A stretch of DNA of 64,000 nt from an uncultured SAR116 cluster alpha proteobacterium (GCA_902550555.1 CACCZR010000004.1:54516-118515); one strand, 5' to 3'; positions 16,723-31,033 are shown, counted from the stretch's first letter. The notes: generated by a model from the sequence alone, not told the origin. Made by a program: numbers and translations.

Positions 16723-18261
16723 ATGAGAAAAAAAAATAATTTACCTTTGGTTCTATGTATTATGGATGGATGGGGATTAAGTAATGAAACAAAATACAAC
16801 GCTGTACATTTAGCTAAAACTCCTAATTTTGATAAATTACTAAAAACTTATCAATCATGTAAGTTAGAAGCGTCAGGGGAATATGTTGGTCTACCTTCAA
16901 ACCAAATAGGTAATTCTGAAGTTGGGCATATGAGTATTGGTTCAGGTAGAGTTATATTGCAGTCATTACCTAGAATTGATAAAGCATTTACTGAGAATAA
17001 GGTTTCTCAAATTGATGAATTTAAATCATTTTTTAAAAAACATAATGATCATAAATCTGTTCACATAATTGGTTTATATAGTTATGGAGGTGTACATTCT
17101 CATGCAAATCATATAATCAATATATGTAAACTCGTTTCAAAAAAATGTAATAATATTAAGCTTCATTTAATTTCTGACGGTAGAGATACTTTACGAAATG
17201 AATTTGGAAGCATTGTAGATGACTTAACAACTAATATTCCAAGTGCTGTTAAAATTTCAACATTAATTGGTAGGTACTACGCAATGGACAGAGATAATAG
17301 ATGGGATAGGGTTGAAAAAGCTTATAATCTAATAGTAAACGGAAAAGGTGACTACCAATACGATAGTTTAGAACTAGCTATTAAGGATGCATATAAAAGA
17401 AATGAGACTGACGAATTTGTATCTCCAACTATTATTGACAATTATAAAGGGATTGAAGATGAAGATAGTTTGCTCATTGTTAATTTTAGATCAGACAGAG
17501 TTAGAGAGATTTTATCAAGTTTTTTAAAAGATAAATTTACTCACTTTAGTAGAAAAAATAATAAAGCACCTTTTAAAAATGCCTTAGGAATGATGAAATA
17601 CTCAGAGGAATTAAATAGATATATTCCTAGTATTTTTAAAAATGAACTGCATCAAGAAACATTAGGTGAAATAATATCTAAAGCCGGATTAACTCAATTA
17701 AGAATTGCAGAAACGGAAAAATATCCTCACGTAACTTTCTTTTTTAATGGAGGAAATGAAAGAAAATATAAAAATGAAGAAAGAATTCTTATCCCTTCTC
17801 CAAAAGTCTCTACTTATGACCTCAAGCCCGAAATGTCTGCCATTAAAATTAAAGATGAATTAATGATTAATTTAAAAAATAAAAAACATGATTTTGTTGT
17901 AGTCAACTTTGCAAACCCAGACATGGTAGGTCATACAGGTGATCTCAAGGCTACAATAAAAGCCGTTGAGACAGTTGATAATTGTATTGGGGAATTAACT
18001 CAACAAATAGAAGAATTAAATGGAACTATTTTAATTACAGCAGATCACGGTAATTGTGAACATATGTGGGATTATAATAGTAAATCAGTTCATACAGCTC
18101 ATACTACAAATTTAGTACCATTCATTTTTGTAAATAATGAACAAAAAGATATAAAATTAAATGATGGCAAGCTAGCTGATATTGCTCCAACAATCATTGA
18201 TTTACTAGGTATAAAAAAATCAAAATTAATCACTGGAAAATCGTTAATTAGAAAAAACTAA
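16723..18261 (+). CDS. gpmI: 2,3-bisphosphoglycerate-independent phosphoglycerate mutase
   Basis: A 512-residue Mn-dependent enzyme interconverting 3- and 2-phosphoglycerate. Motifs run CIMDGWGLS (~12-20), the catalytic Ser in NSEVGHMSIGSGR (~63-75), HLISDGRDT, GRYYAMDRDNRW, NPDMVGHTG and TADHGNCEHMWD. I start it at the ATG at 16723 after the rlmH stop; the open frame extends back into rlmH to a TTG at 16660, but those 21 extra codons encode no conserved sequence. ctpA follows after 49 bases; the envC-like gene I expect between them in alphaproteobacteria is missing. Confidence 0.95.
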   Translation: MRKKNNLPLVLCIMDGWGLSNETKYNAVHLAKTPNFDKLLKTYQSCKLEASGEYVGLPSNQIGNSEVGHMSIGSGRVILQSLPRIDKAFTENKVSQIDEFKSFFKKHNDHKSVHIIGLYSYGGVHSHANHIINICKLVSKKCNNIKLHLISDGRDTLRNEFGSIVDDLTTNIPSAVKISTLIGRYYAMDRDNRWDRVEKAYNLIVNGKGDYQYDSLELAIKDAYKRNETDEFVSPTIIDNYKGIEDEDSLLIVNFRSDRVREILSSFLKDKFTHFSRKNNKAPFKNALGMMKYSEELNRYIPSIFKNELHQETLGEIISKAGLTQLRIAETEKYPHVTFFFNGGNERKYKNEERILIPSPKVSTYDLKPEMSAIKIKDELMINLKNKKHDFVVVNFANPDMVGHTGDLKATIKAVETVDNCIGELTQQIEELNGTILITADHGNCEHMWDYNSKSVHTAHTTNLVPFIFVNNEQKDIKLNDGKLADIAPTIIDLLGIKKSKLITGKSLIRKN

Positions 18262-18281
18262 AAATTGCGAATATGGTAAAT

Positions 18282-18290
18282 TGGTATATT
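18282..18290 (+). promoter_or_regulatory. Possible extended -10 promoter element of ctpA-rppH
   Basis: TGGTATATT at 18282-18290 matches an extended -10 (TGnTATAAT-like) 20 bases before the ctpA ATG, with AGGAT as a ribosome-binding site just upstream of the start. No convincing -35 hexamer is at the right distance, so this is tentative. Confidence 0.35.
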
Positions 18291-18310
18291 ATTAAACATA
18301 GGATTTTAAC

Positions 18311-19675
18311 ATGAATATAATTTTCAAAAATATACTTAAAAATGGATATTTTATTTTTGGTATATTTTTATTTACAGTTTTAATTTTAAGCTTTACACCA
18401 AATCATTTCTTAAATGCACAGAATAATAGACAAGAAACTTATAAGCAATTGAGTTTATTTGGTGATATTTTTGAAAAAGTTAAAGAGCAATATGTTGAAG
18501 AAGTCTCTGATAAAGAATTAATCGAGGCTGCTATTTCAGGAATGCTTCAGTCTTTAGATCCACATTCTGCTTACCTTTCAGCAGATGATTACTCAGAAAT
18601 GCAGGTTAAAACTAAGGGTTCATTTGGTGGTTTAGGTATAGAGATAACGCTTGAAAATGGTGTTGTAAAAGTTGTTTCACCAATTGATGATACCCCTGCA
18701 TTTAAAGCAGGGATGAAACCAGGCGACCTGATTATTGGTGTAGAGGGAGAGTCTATTCGTGGGTTACCACTAAACGAAGCCGTAGAAAAATTAAGAGGCC
18801 CTATAGGAACTAAAGTTAAAATAACGGTTCTTAGAAAAGATGAAGATCCTTTTGACTTAGAAATAATAAGAGATAAAATAAAAATTAGATCAGTTAGATA
18901 TGAGATTATTAACAATGTTGGTTACGTTAGATTAACGACTTTTTCTCAAACAACTACATCAAGCATGGTATCTAACATTGAGACAATTAAGGATAAATTA
19001 GGCGATAAACTTGAAGGCTTAATTTTAGATTTGAGAAATAACCCAGGTGGTTTGTTAAATCAATCAATCTCAGTAACTGATGCTTTTTTGAATAATGGTG
19101 AGATAGTTTCTACAAAAGGAAGAGGTAAAAGCGATATTGAAAGAACTTTTGCTAAACCTGGAGATATTCTTGAAAACTATCCCTTAGTAATTTTGATCAA
19201 TAATGGGTCAGCTTCGGCTAGTGAAATAGTTGCAGGTGCATTGAAAGATCATGGAAGAGCAATTATTTTAGGGACAAGAAGTTTTGGTAAGGGTTCTGTT
19301 CAATCTATTATCCCTATTTCAAATAGTGGCGCAATAAGACTCACAACCTCTAGATACTACACTCCGAGCGGAATTTCTATTCAAGCAAAAGGTATTGAGC
19401 CAGATATTGTTGTAGAAGCGGGAATAACCAAAAAGAAAAAAGAAAAATCATCCGTTAGAGAAGAAAATTTGAGAGGAGCTTTAGATAAAAAAGAAAAAGA
19501 TAATTCTAATAATGATAATTCTGAAAGTTTAACCAAAATTGAAAAGCTGTTAGAGGATAATCAAATTTCTAGAGCTTATGATTTAATTAGAGGAATTAAA
19601 TTATACGGAAAAAAAAATTCCTTAAATAAAAAGAAATTAGTTAATCAAAATCCTCATAAAAATAAAATTGGATAA
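18311..19675 (+). CDS. ctpA: C-terminal processing peptidase, S41 family
   Basis: A 454-residue exported or membrane-anchored serine protease. Residues ~12-28 are one hydrophobic segment. A PDZ domain covers about 98-180 (GGLGIEI, PGDLIIGVEGE), followed by the S41 protease domain. The Ser/Lys dyad is visible: Ser302 in NNGSASASE and Lys327 in RSFGKGSVQ, 25 residues apart as in known CtpA. The last ~80 residues are Lys/Asn-rich and low complexity. It trims C termini of periplasmic substrates, often cell-wall enzymes. rppH starts seven bases after its stop. Confidence 0.92.
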   Translation: MNIIFKNILKNGYFIFGIFLFTVLILSFTPNHFLNAQNNRQETYKQLSLFGDIFEKVKEQYVEEVSDKELIEAAISGMLQSLDPHSAYLSADDYSEMQVKTKGSFGGLGIEITLENGVVKVVSPIDDTPAFKAGMKPGDLIIGVEGESIRGLPLNEAVEKLRGPIGTKVKITVLRKDEDPFDLEIIRDKIKIRSVRYEIINNVGYVRLTTFSQTTTSSMVSNIETIKDKLGDKLEGLILDLRNNPGGLLNQSISVTDAFLNNGEIVSTKGRGKSDIERTFAKPGDILENYPLVILINNGSASASEIVAGALKDHGRAIILGTRSFGKGSVQSIIPISNSGAIRLTTSRYYTPSGISIQAKGIEPDIVVEAGITKKKKEKSSVREENLRGALDKKEKDNSNNDNSESLTKIEKLLEDNQISRAYDLIRGIKLYGKKNSLNKKKLVNQNPHKNKIG

Positions 19676-19682
19676 ATTATCT

Positions 19683-20177
19683 ATGGCTAATTTTAAACCA
19701 TATGACGAAAGACCTTATCGACCATGTGTAGGAATAATGGTGTTCAATAATAATGGTCTAGTTTTTTCTGGAAAAAGAGTAGATAACCCCAATAATGCCT
19801 GGCAATTACCTCAAGGAGGAATTGATGCAGGAGAAACTGCAGTCGAAGCTGGTTATAGAGAATTAATGGAAGAAACAAGCATAACTTCTGTAGATTATAT
19901 AGCAGAATATCCAGATTGGATAAATTACGACGTACCTCATAACTTAGCAGACAAGCTTTGGCAAGGTCAATTCAGAGGACAAAGTCAAAAGTGGATTTTA
20001 TTTAATTTTAATGGCCAAGATAATGAAATTAATATTCATACATCGCATCCAGAATTTGTTGAATGGCAATGGACTAACCCATTAGAACTTACAAATAAGG
20101 CAATCTATTTTAAAAAAGATGTTTATGAAAAAATTAATCACGTTTTTTTACCTATTATAAGTGATTTTATTAATTAG
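19683..20177 (+). CDS. rppH: RNA pyrophosphohydrolase (Nudix)
   Basis: A 164-residue Nudix hydrolase of the RppH/NudH type, which removes pyrophosphate from mRNA 5' ends (or Ap5A in related proteins). RPCVGIMVFN (~14-23) and WQLPQGGIDAGE (~40-51) lead into the Nudix box, which keeps GxxxxxE and RELMEE; the box Gly after EET is Ser. QKWILFNF is also typical. I use the ATG at 19683; the frame opens at a TTG at 19668 inside ctpA. The gene overlaps the convergent atpC by eight bases at their 3' ends. Confidence 0.9.
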   Translation: MANFKPYDERPYRPCVGIMVFNNNGLVFSGKRVDNPNNAWQLPQGGIDAGETAVEAGYRELMEETSITSVDYIAEYPDWINYDVPHNLADKLWQGQFRGQSQKWILFNFNGQDNEINIHTSHPEFVEWQWTNPLELTNKAIYFKKDVYEKINHVFLPIISDFIN

Positions 20178-20577
20178 ATTTCTCAAGAACAAAATTTAAA
20201 AAATCTATTTCATTCTTCAATGCTTCATCTTCTTGAAATTCAGGCTTCTTAAGTTTAATGTTTAGAGCATTAATTTTTTCAGTAATTATTTGTTTATTCG
20301 AAGCATTTGAACCTAAAACTTCTGCTCTTTCACTTAAGACAGTTATTCCTTCTTCTGAAACGTCTACAACTCCACCATCAACAGCAATTTGGTCAGTTAC
20401 TGAGTTATTTTCATCAAATAATTTTATTATACCTCTATTTAATAGAGTCATAAGTGGTGTATGCCTACTCATGATACCAAGTTCGCCCTCTGAGCCTGGC
20501 AGAACAGACATTTTAGTTTCTTTAGATTTAAGAAGCTCTAGTGGGGTGACTATTTCAATTTTTATTAGTTCGTTCAT
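20170..20577 (-). CDS. atpC: ATP synthase F1 subunit epsilon
   Basis: A 135-residue epsilon subunit: an N-terminal beta-sandwich with MSVLPGSEGELGIMSRHTPL (~23-42) and a short C-terminal helical hairpin. It is part of the F1 central stalk and tunes hydrolysis. It is the last gene of the operon atpHAGDC, 14 bases after atpD, and its 3' end overlaps rppH by eight bases. Confidence 0.93.
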   Translation of the reverse strand: MNELIKIEIVTPLELLKSKETKMSVLPGSEGELGIMSRHTPLMTLLNRGIIKLFDENNSVTDQIAVDGGVVDVSEEGITVLSERAEVLGSNASNKQIITEKINALNIKLKKPEFQEDEALKNEIDFLNFVLEKSN

Positions 20578-20591
20578 ATCAAATATTTTTT

Positions 20592-22920
<2,329 letters not shown>

Positions 22921-22930
22921 CTAAAATCCT

Positions 22931-24466
22931 TTACTCAAAAGTACTTACTAGATCTTCAATAATCTTTTGAAGATCTTTTTCAGATTTCTCAGTAAGCGCT
23001 TTATCTTTAGTAATTGAAGTAATTATTGACGAGCCTTTTGAATTAAGTGTTTGTAAGAGAGCTTTTTCGAAATCTCCAATTTGATTTATACTTATCTTAT
23101 CTAAATATCCTTTAACTCCTGAATATATTACACATACTTGTTCTTCTACAGATAGTGGTGAATATTGTGGTTGTTTTAATAACTCAGTAAGTCTTTCACC
23201 TCTTGCAAGCAATTGTCTAGTAGAAGCATCTAAATCAGATGCAAATTGAGCAAATGCAGCCATCTCTCTATATTGAGCTAAATCAAGTTTGATTGTTCCT
23301 GCAACTTGTTTCATTGCTTTAATCTGAGCTGATGATCCAACCCTTGAAACAGATAATCCTACATTAACAGCTGGTCTAATACCTTTATAAAACAATTCTG
23401 TCTCTAAGAAAATTTGTCCATCAGTTATTGATATAACATTTGTTGGAATAAAAGCAGATACGTCACCACCTTGTGTTTCAATAACAGGCAAAGCAGTCAA
23501 AGAACCAGATCCATTGTCTGAATTTAACTTAGCTGCTCTTTCTAATAATCTTGAATGGAGATAAAAAACATCACCAGGATATGCTTCTCTTCCAGGAGGT
23601 CTTCTCAATAATAATGACATTTGTCTGTATGCTACAGCTTGTTTGGAAAGATCATCATAAACTATAACAGCATGCATGCCATTATCACGGAAATATTCCC
23701 CCATCGTGGCAGCCGAATAAGGAGCCAAGAATTGCATTGGAGCTGGATCAGATGCGGTTGCGGCAACTACTATTGTGTAATCAAGAGCACCATTTTCTTC
23801 AAGAGTTTTAACAATTTGTGCTACCGTAGATCTTTTTTGACCTACTGCAACATATATGCAAAAAAGCTTTTTACTATCGTCTTTTCCCGCAGCATCATTT
23901 ACGGGCTTTTGATTTAAAAACGTGTCAATTGCAATTGCTGTTTTACCAGTTTGTCTATCACCAATGATTAATTCTCTTTGACCTCTTCCAATTGGAATCA
24001 AGGAGTCAATTGCTTTTAAACCAGTTTGCATTGGTTCGTGAACTGATTGTCTAGGCATAATGCCAGGAGCTTTTGTTTCAACTCTTGCTCTTTTGACATT
24101 CTTTAACGCGCCTTTACCGTCTATCGGGTTTCCCAAAGCGTCAACAACTCTTCCAAGTAACCCTTTTCCAGCAGGCACATCTACAATAGAACCAGTTCTT
24201 TTTACAGTATCCCCTTCTTTTATGTCTTTGTCGCTTCCAAAAATAACAATACCCACATTATCTTTTTCTAGGTTTAAAGCCATTCCAGCAATGCCACCAT
24301 CAAACTCAACCATCTCTCCTGCTTTGATTTCATCTAATCCATGAACTCTGGCAATACCATCACCTACCGATAAAACCTTACCAATTTCAGTAACTTCAGC
24401 ATCTGTACCAAAATTTTTAATTTGATCTTTTAATATCGAAGAAATCTCTGCTGCTTTAATATCCAT
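22931..24466 (-). CDS. atpA: ATP synthase F1 subunit alpha
   Basis: A 511-residue regulatory alpha subunit. The P-loop GDRQTGKT (~169-176), [20 protein letters not shown] and the signature [17 protein letters not shown] (~364-380) are canonical. It begins directly after the atpH stop without a gap. FO subunit genes are not in the window, as expected for alphaproteobacteria, where F1 and FO operons are separate. Confidence 0.98.
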   Translation of the reverse strand: MDIKAAEISSILKDQIKNFGTDAEVTEIGKVLSVGDGIARVHGLDEIKAGEMVEFDGGIAGMALNLEKDNVGIVIFGSDKDIKEGDTVKRTGSIVDVPAGKGLLGRVVDALGNPIDGKGALKNVKRARVETKAPGIMPRQSVHEPMQTGLKAIDSLIPIGRGQRELIIGDRQTGKTAIAIDTFLNQKPVNDAAGKDDSKKLFCIYVAVGQKRSTVAQIVKTLEENGALDYTIVVAATASDPAPMQFLAPYSAATMGEYFRDNGMHAVIVYDDLSKQAVAYRQMSLLLRRPPGREAYPGDVFYLHSRLLERAAKLNSDNGSGSLTALPVIETQGGDVSAFIPTNVISITDGQIFLETELFYKGIRPAVNVGLSVSRVGSSAQIKAMKQVAGTIKLDLAQYREMAAFAQFASDLDASTRQLLARGERLTELLKQPQYSPLSVEEQVCVIYSGVKGYLDKISINQIGDFEKALLQTLNSKGSSIITSITKDKALTEKSEKDLQKIIEDLVSTFE

Positions 24467-25030
24467 CTAATTTGCACCTTTCATTGCTAATTCAAGATTA
24501 TTCAATTTAGTTCTAATCGAAGTATCAATCATCTTGGAGCCATATTTAACTATTAAACCACCAAGTAAACTACTATCAATGTGTGTTAAAAGTGAAATAT
24601 TCTTTCCATTTGTTTTATTAAGTATTATTTTTTTTAAATCATCTTCTTCTTTTTTATCAAGTTTGTAAGGTGAAAAAACCTCAACTACGATTTCGCCCCT
24701 TCTTCTTGCAACTTCATTTAAAAAATCTCTCATTATTTTTGTGATTAAATTAACTCGACCATTTCTGCATAAAACACCACAAAAATTTATAGTCAATTTA
24801 TCAGCTTTACCTTTTGTCAAAATATCATTTAATAATTTACCTTGATTCGTTTTTCCTACTGTCGGTGAGAATAAAAGATTATTAAGATTTTTATTATCTT
24901 CTACTAATTTAATGAATTTTTCGAAGTCCTGAGCTATTTTTTTTAAGTTTTTATCTTCATCACAAAGTTCGTATAAAGCATTTATATACCTACTAGGTAA
25001 CCCAATATTTTTCTTATCTACATTTTCCAT
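24467..25030 (-). CDS. atpH: ATP synthase F1 subunit delta
   Basis: A 187-residue delta (OSCP) subunit linking F1 to the peripheral stalk. It shows the N-terminal helical domain with RYINALYELCDEDK (14-27) and the late motif DSSLLGGLIVKYGSKMIDTSI (~153-173, shortened here to its family core LGGLIVKYGSKMID). It opens the operon atpHAGDC. The 97-base gap upstream toward priA should hold the operon promoter, though I cannot mark one with confidence. Confidence 0.94.
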   Translation of the reverse strand: MENVDKKNIGLPSRYINALYELCDEDKNLKKIAQDFEKFIKLVEDNKNLNNLLFSPTVGKTNQGKLLNDILTKGKADKLTINFCGVLCRNGRVNLITKIMRDFLNEVARRRGEIVVEVFSPYKLDKKEEDDLKKIILNKTNGKNISLLTHIDSSLLGGLIVKYGSKMIDTSIRTKLNNLELAMKGAN

Positions 25031-25127
25031 TAAACATCCAAATATATATAAGGATTGCTATCACAGCATTCATATTATTGCAAGCATAACCATCCATCTT
25101 GAAACAATAAATTCTTTTAAATTTATA

Positions 25128-27134
25128 TCATGAGAAAGTATATGGATCTACATCAATACTTATTCTAATTTGCTTGGGGATTTTAGTATTTTCTATCCAA
25201 TTTTTTACAATATCTTGTGAGAAGGTATTTTTTGGTGATTTGATTAAGAATCTATTTCTATATCTACCACGTAAAAAACTTAAAGGTGCTGGAGCAGGTC
25301 CAAGTATTTTAATGTCCTTATATCTAGGAAATTTTTCTAATAAATTATAACAAACATCATTAAGTATGTTTTCAGATTTTGATGAAATTATAATTGATAT
25401 TAAACGAGAAAAAGGAGGCATGGCAGCATCTTTTCTATAACTTATTTCTTCTAAATAAAATTTATTTTCATCCATATCTTTGATAGTTTTTAATATTGGA
25501 TTTTGAGGGTTATAAGTTTGAATTTGTACCAAACCTTTTTTATTTTTTAAATGTCTTCCAGCTCTTCCAGAAACTTGTTTCAAAAGTTGAAAACACTTTT
25601 CGGATGCCCTTAAGTCACCTCCATATACACCAACATCTCCATCAATAATTCCAACATAATTCAATTTTGGAAAATCATATCCTTTTGCTAAAATTTGTGT
25701 TCCTATAATAAAATTTACTTTTCCATCTACAATATTTCTTATAATTGAATTGAAATTATCAAGATTTGAAAACGTATCACTCGATAAATTCTCTATAATT
25801 GAATTTGGAAATATATTTTTTATTTCATCGCTAATCTTTTCGATTCCAGGCCCACATGATACCAAATCATGAGAACTACAATTTTCACATTTATCTGACA
25901 ATGGTTTTTTATAGCCACAATGGTGACATAGGTACTTATTAGTTTTTCTATGTTCAATCAACCATGAATTACAATTTTTGCAACTCATTCTGTGCCCACA
26001 AGTCCTACATATAGTTAAGTTCGAATATCCTCTCCTATTCAAAAATATCATAGCTTGTTCTTTGTTATCATACCTTCTTTTTAATTCGTTAACCATCGGT
26101 TCAGAAATCCAATTTCCAGAAAGTGGTTGATTGTCTTTCATATCAATTATTTGAACATCAGGCATTTGAGCTCCAGTAGCCCGTGATGGAAGGCTTAGAT
26201 GAACATATTTTTTATTAAACACATTATGTAAACTTTCAATCGAGGGTGTTGCTGAAGCTAAAATTGCTGGAACACCTGCTTTTGAAGACAAATATATGGA
26301 CATGTCTCTTGCATGATATCTTTGACCTTCTTCTTGTTTAAAAGAACTATCATGTTCTTCATCAATTATTATTAACCCTAAATTAGATAACGGCAAAAAC
26401 AAAGCAGACCTTGCACCAACAATTACTAGATCTTTTTTCAAAATCGTCCTTGCCCATATTCTTTTTTTCACACTCTTTTTTATGCCTGAATGCCATTTGT
26501 CTGGGACTATTCCAAATCTTTTTTCAAATCTATTTTCCCATTCAGAAGTTAATCCAATTTCAGGCAATAAAATAAGAACTTGTTTTTTATTTTTTATACA
26601 ATGGTTAATTGCTTCAAAATAAGTTTCTGTTTTTCCAGAGCCAGCAATGCCATGTAACAAAAATGTCCTGGATGTTTTTTGTGTAAAACTTTTTATAATT
26701 TTTTTTGAAACAGTTTTTTGATTATCGTTAAGACTAATTTGTGAATAGATTTTAATTTCTGGCATTTTATAAAAATCGTAGATTTTTAAATCTTCTACTT
26801 TTTTTATTGAATTTTTATCATGTGGATTAAAAATTTGCTTTAATACCAAACCTCTTTTAATACAATTCCATTTCCCAAAAAAATTTATAAATTCAATATA
26901 AATTTTTGAAAGAGGAGGCAGTTTAATTGAACAGTCAACTTCTTTAACTTTTTCATCATCTATTAAGTCTGGATCTTCATCTAAAATAATTCCTAACAAT
27001 TTTTGATTTCTAAACGGAGCAATTATGAACTTCCCTACTTCGTATGAAGAGATATTAATTTTATAGCTAAAGACCTTGTCGAAAGGTCCAGACAATAATA
27101 CTGAAACAAGTTTAAATTTTTTATTATCTTGCAT
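25128..27134 (-). CDS. priA: Primosomal protein N', replication restart helicase
   Basis: A 668-residue 3'-5' superfamily 2 helicase that reloads the replisome at stalled forks. The helicase core has GIAGSGKTETYF (Walker A) and IIDEEHDSSFKQEE (Walker B). Eight Cys in CxxCxxxxxCxxC-type spacing build the zinc domain, and the late motifs are GTQILAKGYDF and QVSGRAGR. I start it at the ATG at 27134 (MQDNKKFKLVSVLL). The frame is open to 27200, but that would leave only 15 bases to the divergent transaldolase gene and would overlie its promoter. Confidence 0.93.
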   Translation of the reverse strand: MQDNKKFKLVSVLLSGPFDKVFSYKINISSYEVGKFIIAPFRNQKLLGIILDEDPDLIDDEKVKEVDCSIKLPPLSKIYIEFINFFGKWNCIKRGLVLKQIFNPHDKNSIKKVEDLKIYDFYKMPEIKIYSQISLNDNQKTVSKKIIKSFTQKTSRTFLLHGIAGSGKTETYFEAINHCIKNKKQVLILLPEIGLTSEWENRFEKRFGIVPDKWHSGIKKSVKKRIWARTILKKDLVIVGARSALFLPLSNLGLIIIDEEHDSSFKQEEGQRYHARDMSIYLSSKAGVPAILASATPSIESLHNVFNKKYVHLSLPSRATGAQMPDVQIIDMKDNQPLSGNWISEPMVNELKRRYDNKEQAMIFLNRRGYSNLTICRTCGHRMSCKNCNSWLIEHRKTNKYLCHHCGYKKPLSDKCENCSSHDLVSCGPGIEKISDEIKNIFPNSIIENLSSDTFSNLDNFNSIIRNIVDGKVNFIIGTQILAKGYDFPKLNYVGIIDGDVGVYGGDLRASEKCFQLLKQVSGRAGRHLKNKKGLVQIQTYNPQNPILKTIKDMDENKFYLEEISYRKDAAMPPFSRLISIIISSKSENILNDVCYNLLEKFPRYKDIKILGPAPAPLSFLRGRYRNRFLIKSPKNTFSQDIVKNWIENTKIPKQIRISIDVDPYTFS

Positions 27135-27153
27135 AAGTAATTTTAAATTCTCA

Positions 27154-27182
27154 TTAACAATTATGATATAACATAATATAAT
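27154..27182 (+). promoter_or_regulatory. Predicted sigma70-type promoter of the transaldolase gene
   Basis: TTAACA at 27154-27159 and a perfect TATAAT at 27177-27182 are 17 bases apart. The start point would be near 27189, with a ~27-base leader and an AGGA ribosome-binding site before the ATG at 27216. The element also argues for the shorter priA, whose longer open frame would otherwise cover it. Confidence 0.6.
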
Positions 27183-27215
27183 GAAATTAATTACATACAA
27201 ATATTAGGATATAAA

Positions 27216-27869
27216 ATGAAAATATTTATTGATTCAGCCGACATAGATGAAATTAAATCTCTCAATGATACTGGTTTAATTGATGGAGTTACAACTAATC
27301 CCTCTTTGATAGCAAAATCAGGGTTAAATTTTATAGATGCAATTGAACAAATTTGTAAAATTGTTGATGGCCCAGTAAGTGCTGAAGTCACTGCTACAGA
27401 CGCTGATACAATGATATTAGAAGGAAAAAAACTATCCAAAATTGCATCAAATGTAGTAATAAAAGTTCCACTAACAGTGGATGGCTTAAAAGCATGTAAA
27501 AATTTTTCAAATGAAAATATAAAAGTTAATGTCACTCTTTGCTTTAGTGCTGCTCAAGCAATATTAGCTGCAAAAGCAGGTGCAACATATATATCGCCAT
27601 TTATAGGTCGATTGGATGATATAGGGGCAGATGGTATCAATCTGATCTCTGAAATTGTGGATATTTATGATTTACATGACTTTAAAACTGAAGTTTTAGC
27701 TGCTTCCATTCGAAGTGTACAAGATATAGTTGATTCAGCTAAATTAGGTGCTCACGTTGCTACAATTCCTCCAAAAATTCTTCAATCAATGTATGATCAT
27801 CCTTTAACAGACAAAGGATTAAATGCTTTTTTAAAAGATTGGAAAAAAACAGGCCAATCAATTTTATAA
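27216..27869 (+). CDS. Transaldolase, TalC/FSA subfamily
   Basis: A 217-residue single-domain TIM-barrel aldolase of the pentose-phosphate pathway. [14 protein letters not shown] (~23-36), the Schiff-base Lys in NVVIKVPLT (~83-91) and [16 protein letters not shown] (~127-142) are the subfamily motifs. At ~215 residues it belongs to the short TalC / fructose-6-phosphate aldolase-like group, which in many bacteria acts as the real transaldolase. It is followed 12 bases later by xerC; the DUF484 gene often found between them in relatives is absent. Confidence 0.9.
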   Translation: MKIFIDSADIDEIKSLNDTGLIDGVTTNPSLIAKSGLNFIDAIEQICKIVDGPVSAEVTATDADTMILEGKKLSKIASNVVIKVPLTVDGLKACKNFSNENIKVNVTLCFSAAQAILAAKAGATYISPFIGRLDDIGADGINLISEIVDIYDLHDFKTEVLAASIRSVQDIVDSAKLGAHVATIPPKILQSMYDHPLTDKGLNAFLKDWKKTGQSIL

Positions 27870-27881
27870 AGAAAACAAATC

Positions 27882-28766
27882 ATGACAAATGATCATTTAA
27901 ATGAATGGTTACATCATCTAGAAATTAATAAAAATTATAGTGAACATACATTCCAATCTTACGGTAGAGATCTTAAGGAGTATCTAAAATATTGTAAAAT
28001 AAATCAACTTGATTTTATGAGCCCAACACAAGATTCAATTAGAGGATTTCTTTTTGAACTAAATATTAAAAAATTATCTAAAAGCTCTATTGCTAGGAAA
28101 ATTTCAAGTATTAAAAATTTTTTTAAATATCTATCTGATGAAAAAAAAATCCAAGAAGTAGACTTTTCAATTTTTAAAAGCCCCCGTGTTAATAAACCTC
28201 TTCCAAAATCTATAGATCCTAAACTAGTCGCTGATGCAATTGAATCAATTATGAAAAACGATAATGAATTTTGGATTAATTTACGAGATAAAGCAGTGAT
28301 ATTACTAATGTATGGTGCTGGCTTGAGAATAAATGAGGCATTATCATTAAAAATTAAAGATCTTCCTACAGATGATTGGCTACGTGTTATGGGTAAAGGT
28401 AATAAATACAGAGATGTTCCTATTCTTCCTGAAATAACTTCTATTTTAAAAGAATATATTGACCATTGTCCTTTCAAACAATCTCCTCAAGATTTAATTT
28501 TTTTGGGTAAAAGAGGAAAGGCTCTATCACCAAGAATTATTCAAAGAAGATTAGAAAAAATTCGTTATGAATTAGGCTTACCAGATTTTGCAACACCTCA
28601 CTCTTTGAGACATTCGTTTGCCACTCATTTACTTTCTGGAGGCGCTGATTTAAGGGCTATCCAACAACTTTTAGGTCATGTAAGTTTATCAACTACTCAA
28701 AGATATACGGATATCAATGAGTCCGAGTTAATTCAAACCCATAAAGAAATTCATCCAAGATCTTAA
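27882..28766 (+). CDS. xerC: Tyrosine recombinase XerC
   Basis: A 294-residue site-specific recombinase that resolves chromosome dimers at dif. The N-terminal SAM-like core-binding domain covers about 1-95. The catalytic residues are in YGAGLRINEAL (first Arg), the Lys of MGKGNKYR, HSLRHSFATHLLS (His, Arg), LLGHVSLSTTQRYT (His and nucleophilic Tyr). All six are present. The position after priA and the transaldolase gene fits XerC more than XerD. A hairpin terminator follows its stop. Confidence 0.93.
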   Translation: MTNDHLNEWLHHLEINKNYSEHTFQSYGRDLKEYLKYCKINQLDFMSPTQDSIRGFLFELNIKKLSKSSIARKISSIKNFFKYLSDEKKIQEVDFSIFKSPRVNKPLPKSIDPKLVADAIESIMKNDNEFWINLRDKAVILLMYGAGLRINEALSLKIKDLPTDDWLRVMGKGNKYRDVPILPEITSILKEYIDHCPFKQSPQDLIFLGKRGKALSPRIIQRRLEKIRYELGLPDFATPHSLRHSFATHLLSGGADLRAIQQLLGHVSLSTTQRYTDINESELIQTHKEIHPRS

Positions 28767-28770
28767 TTAA

Positions 28771-28800
28771 TTGGGCGACGAATAAAAACTTGCCGCCCAA
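28771..28800. terminator. Hairpin between convergent xerC and katG, probably a bidirectional terminator
   Basis: TTGGGCG at 28771-28777 pairs with CGCCCAA at 28794-28800 around a 16-base loop, and the flanks are A/T-rich on both sides (AATTAATT before, AATTTAATTAATTAT after). It sits in the 41-base gap between two convergent genes and is the only clear terminator at any of the convergent junctions here. Confidence 0.65.
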
Positions 28801-28807
28801 AATTTAA

Positions 28808-30940
<2,133 letters not shown>

Positions 30941-30976
30941 TTATAAAAACCTTTCTCAGAATATTTCACTACTTAA

Positions 30977-31005
30977 AATATATTAATTGGATATATTAAT
31001 GTCAA
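30977..31005 (-). promoter_or_regulatory. Predicted sigma70-type promoter of katG
   Basis: On the minus strand a perfect TTGACA (31005-31000) and TATATT (30982-30977) are 17 bases apart. The start point would be near 30970, giving a ~30-base leader to the katG ATG at 30940. The Irr-type palindrome at 31010-31024 ends four bases upstream of the -35 hexamer. Confidence 0.7.
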
Positions 31006-31009
31006 CAGG

Positions 31010-31024
31010 TTAGAATTATTCTAA
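31010..31024. promoter_or_regulatory. Irr box / iron control element (perfect 7-1-7 palindrome)
   Basis: TTAGAATTATTCTAA is a perfect 7-1-7 inverted repeat. It matches the alphaproteobacterial iron control element bound by Irr (TTTAGAA, three bases, TTCTAAA) in its inner 15 positions. It lies just upstream of the katG -35 hexamer, centred about 47 bases before the predicted start point, and just after the irr stop codon. Confidence 0.7.
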
Positions 31025-31033
31025 ACTAGATTT

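Noticed and set aside
23621..24344. Plus-strand open frames across atpA
   Set aside because: They lie opposite a highly conserved gene and show no family resemblance; they are antisense shadows.
27135..27200. N-terminal extension of priA to 27200
   Set aside because: The extra 22 codons are Ile/Tyr-rich readings of AT-rich DNA, overlie a good promoter for the divergent transaldolase gene, and precede the family's normal start.
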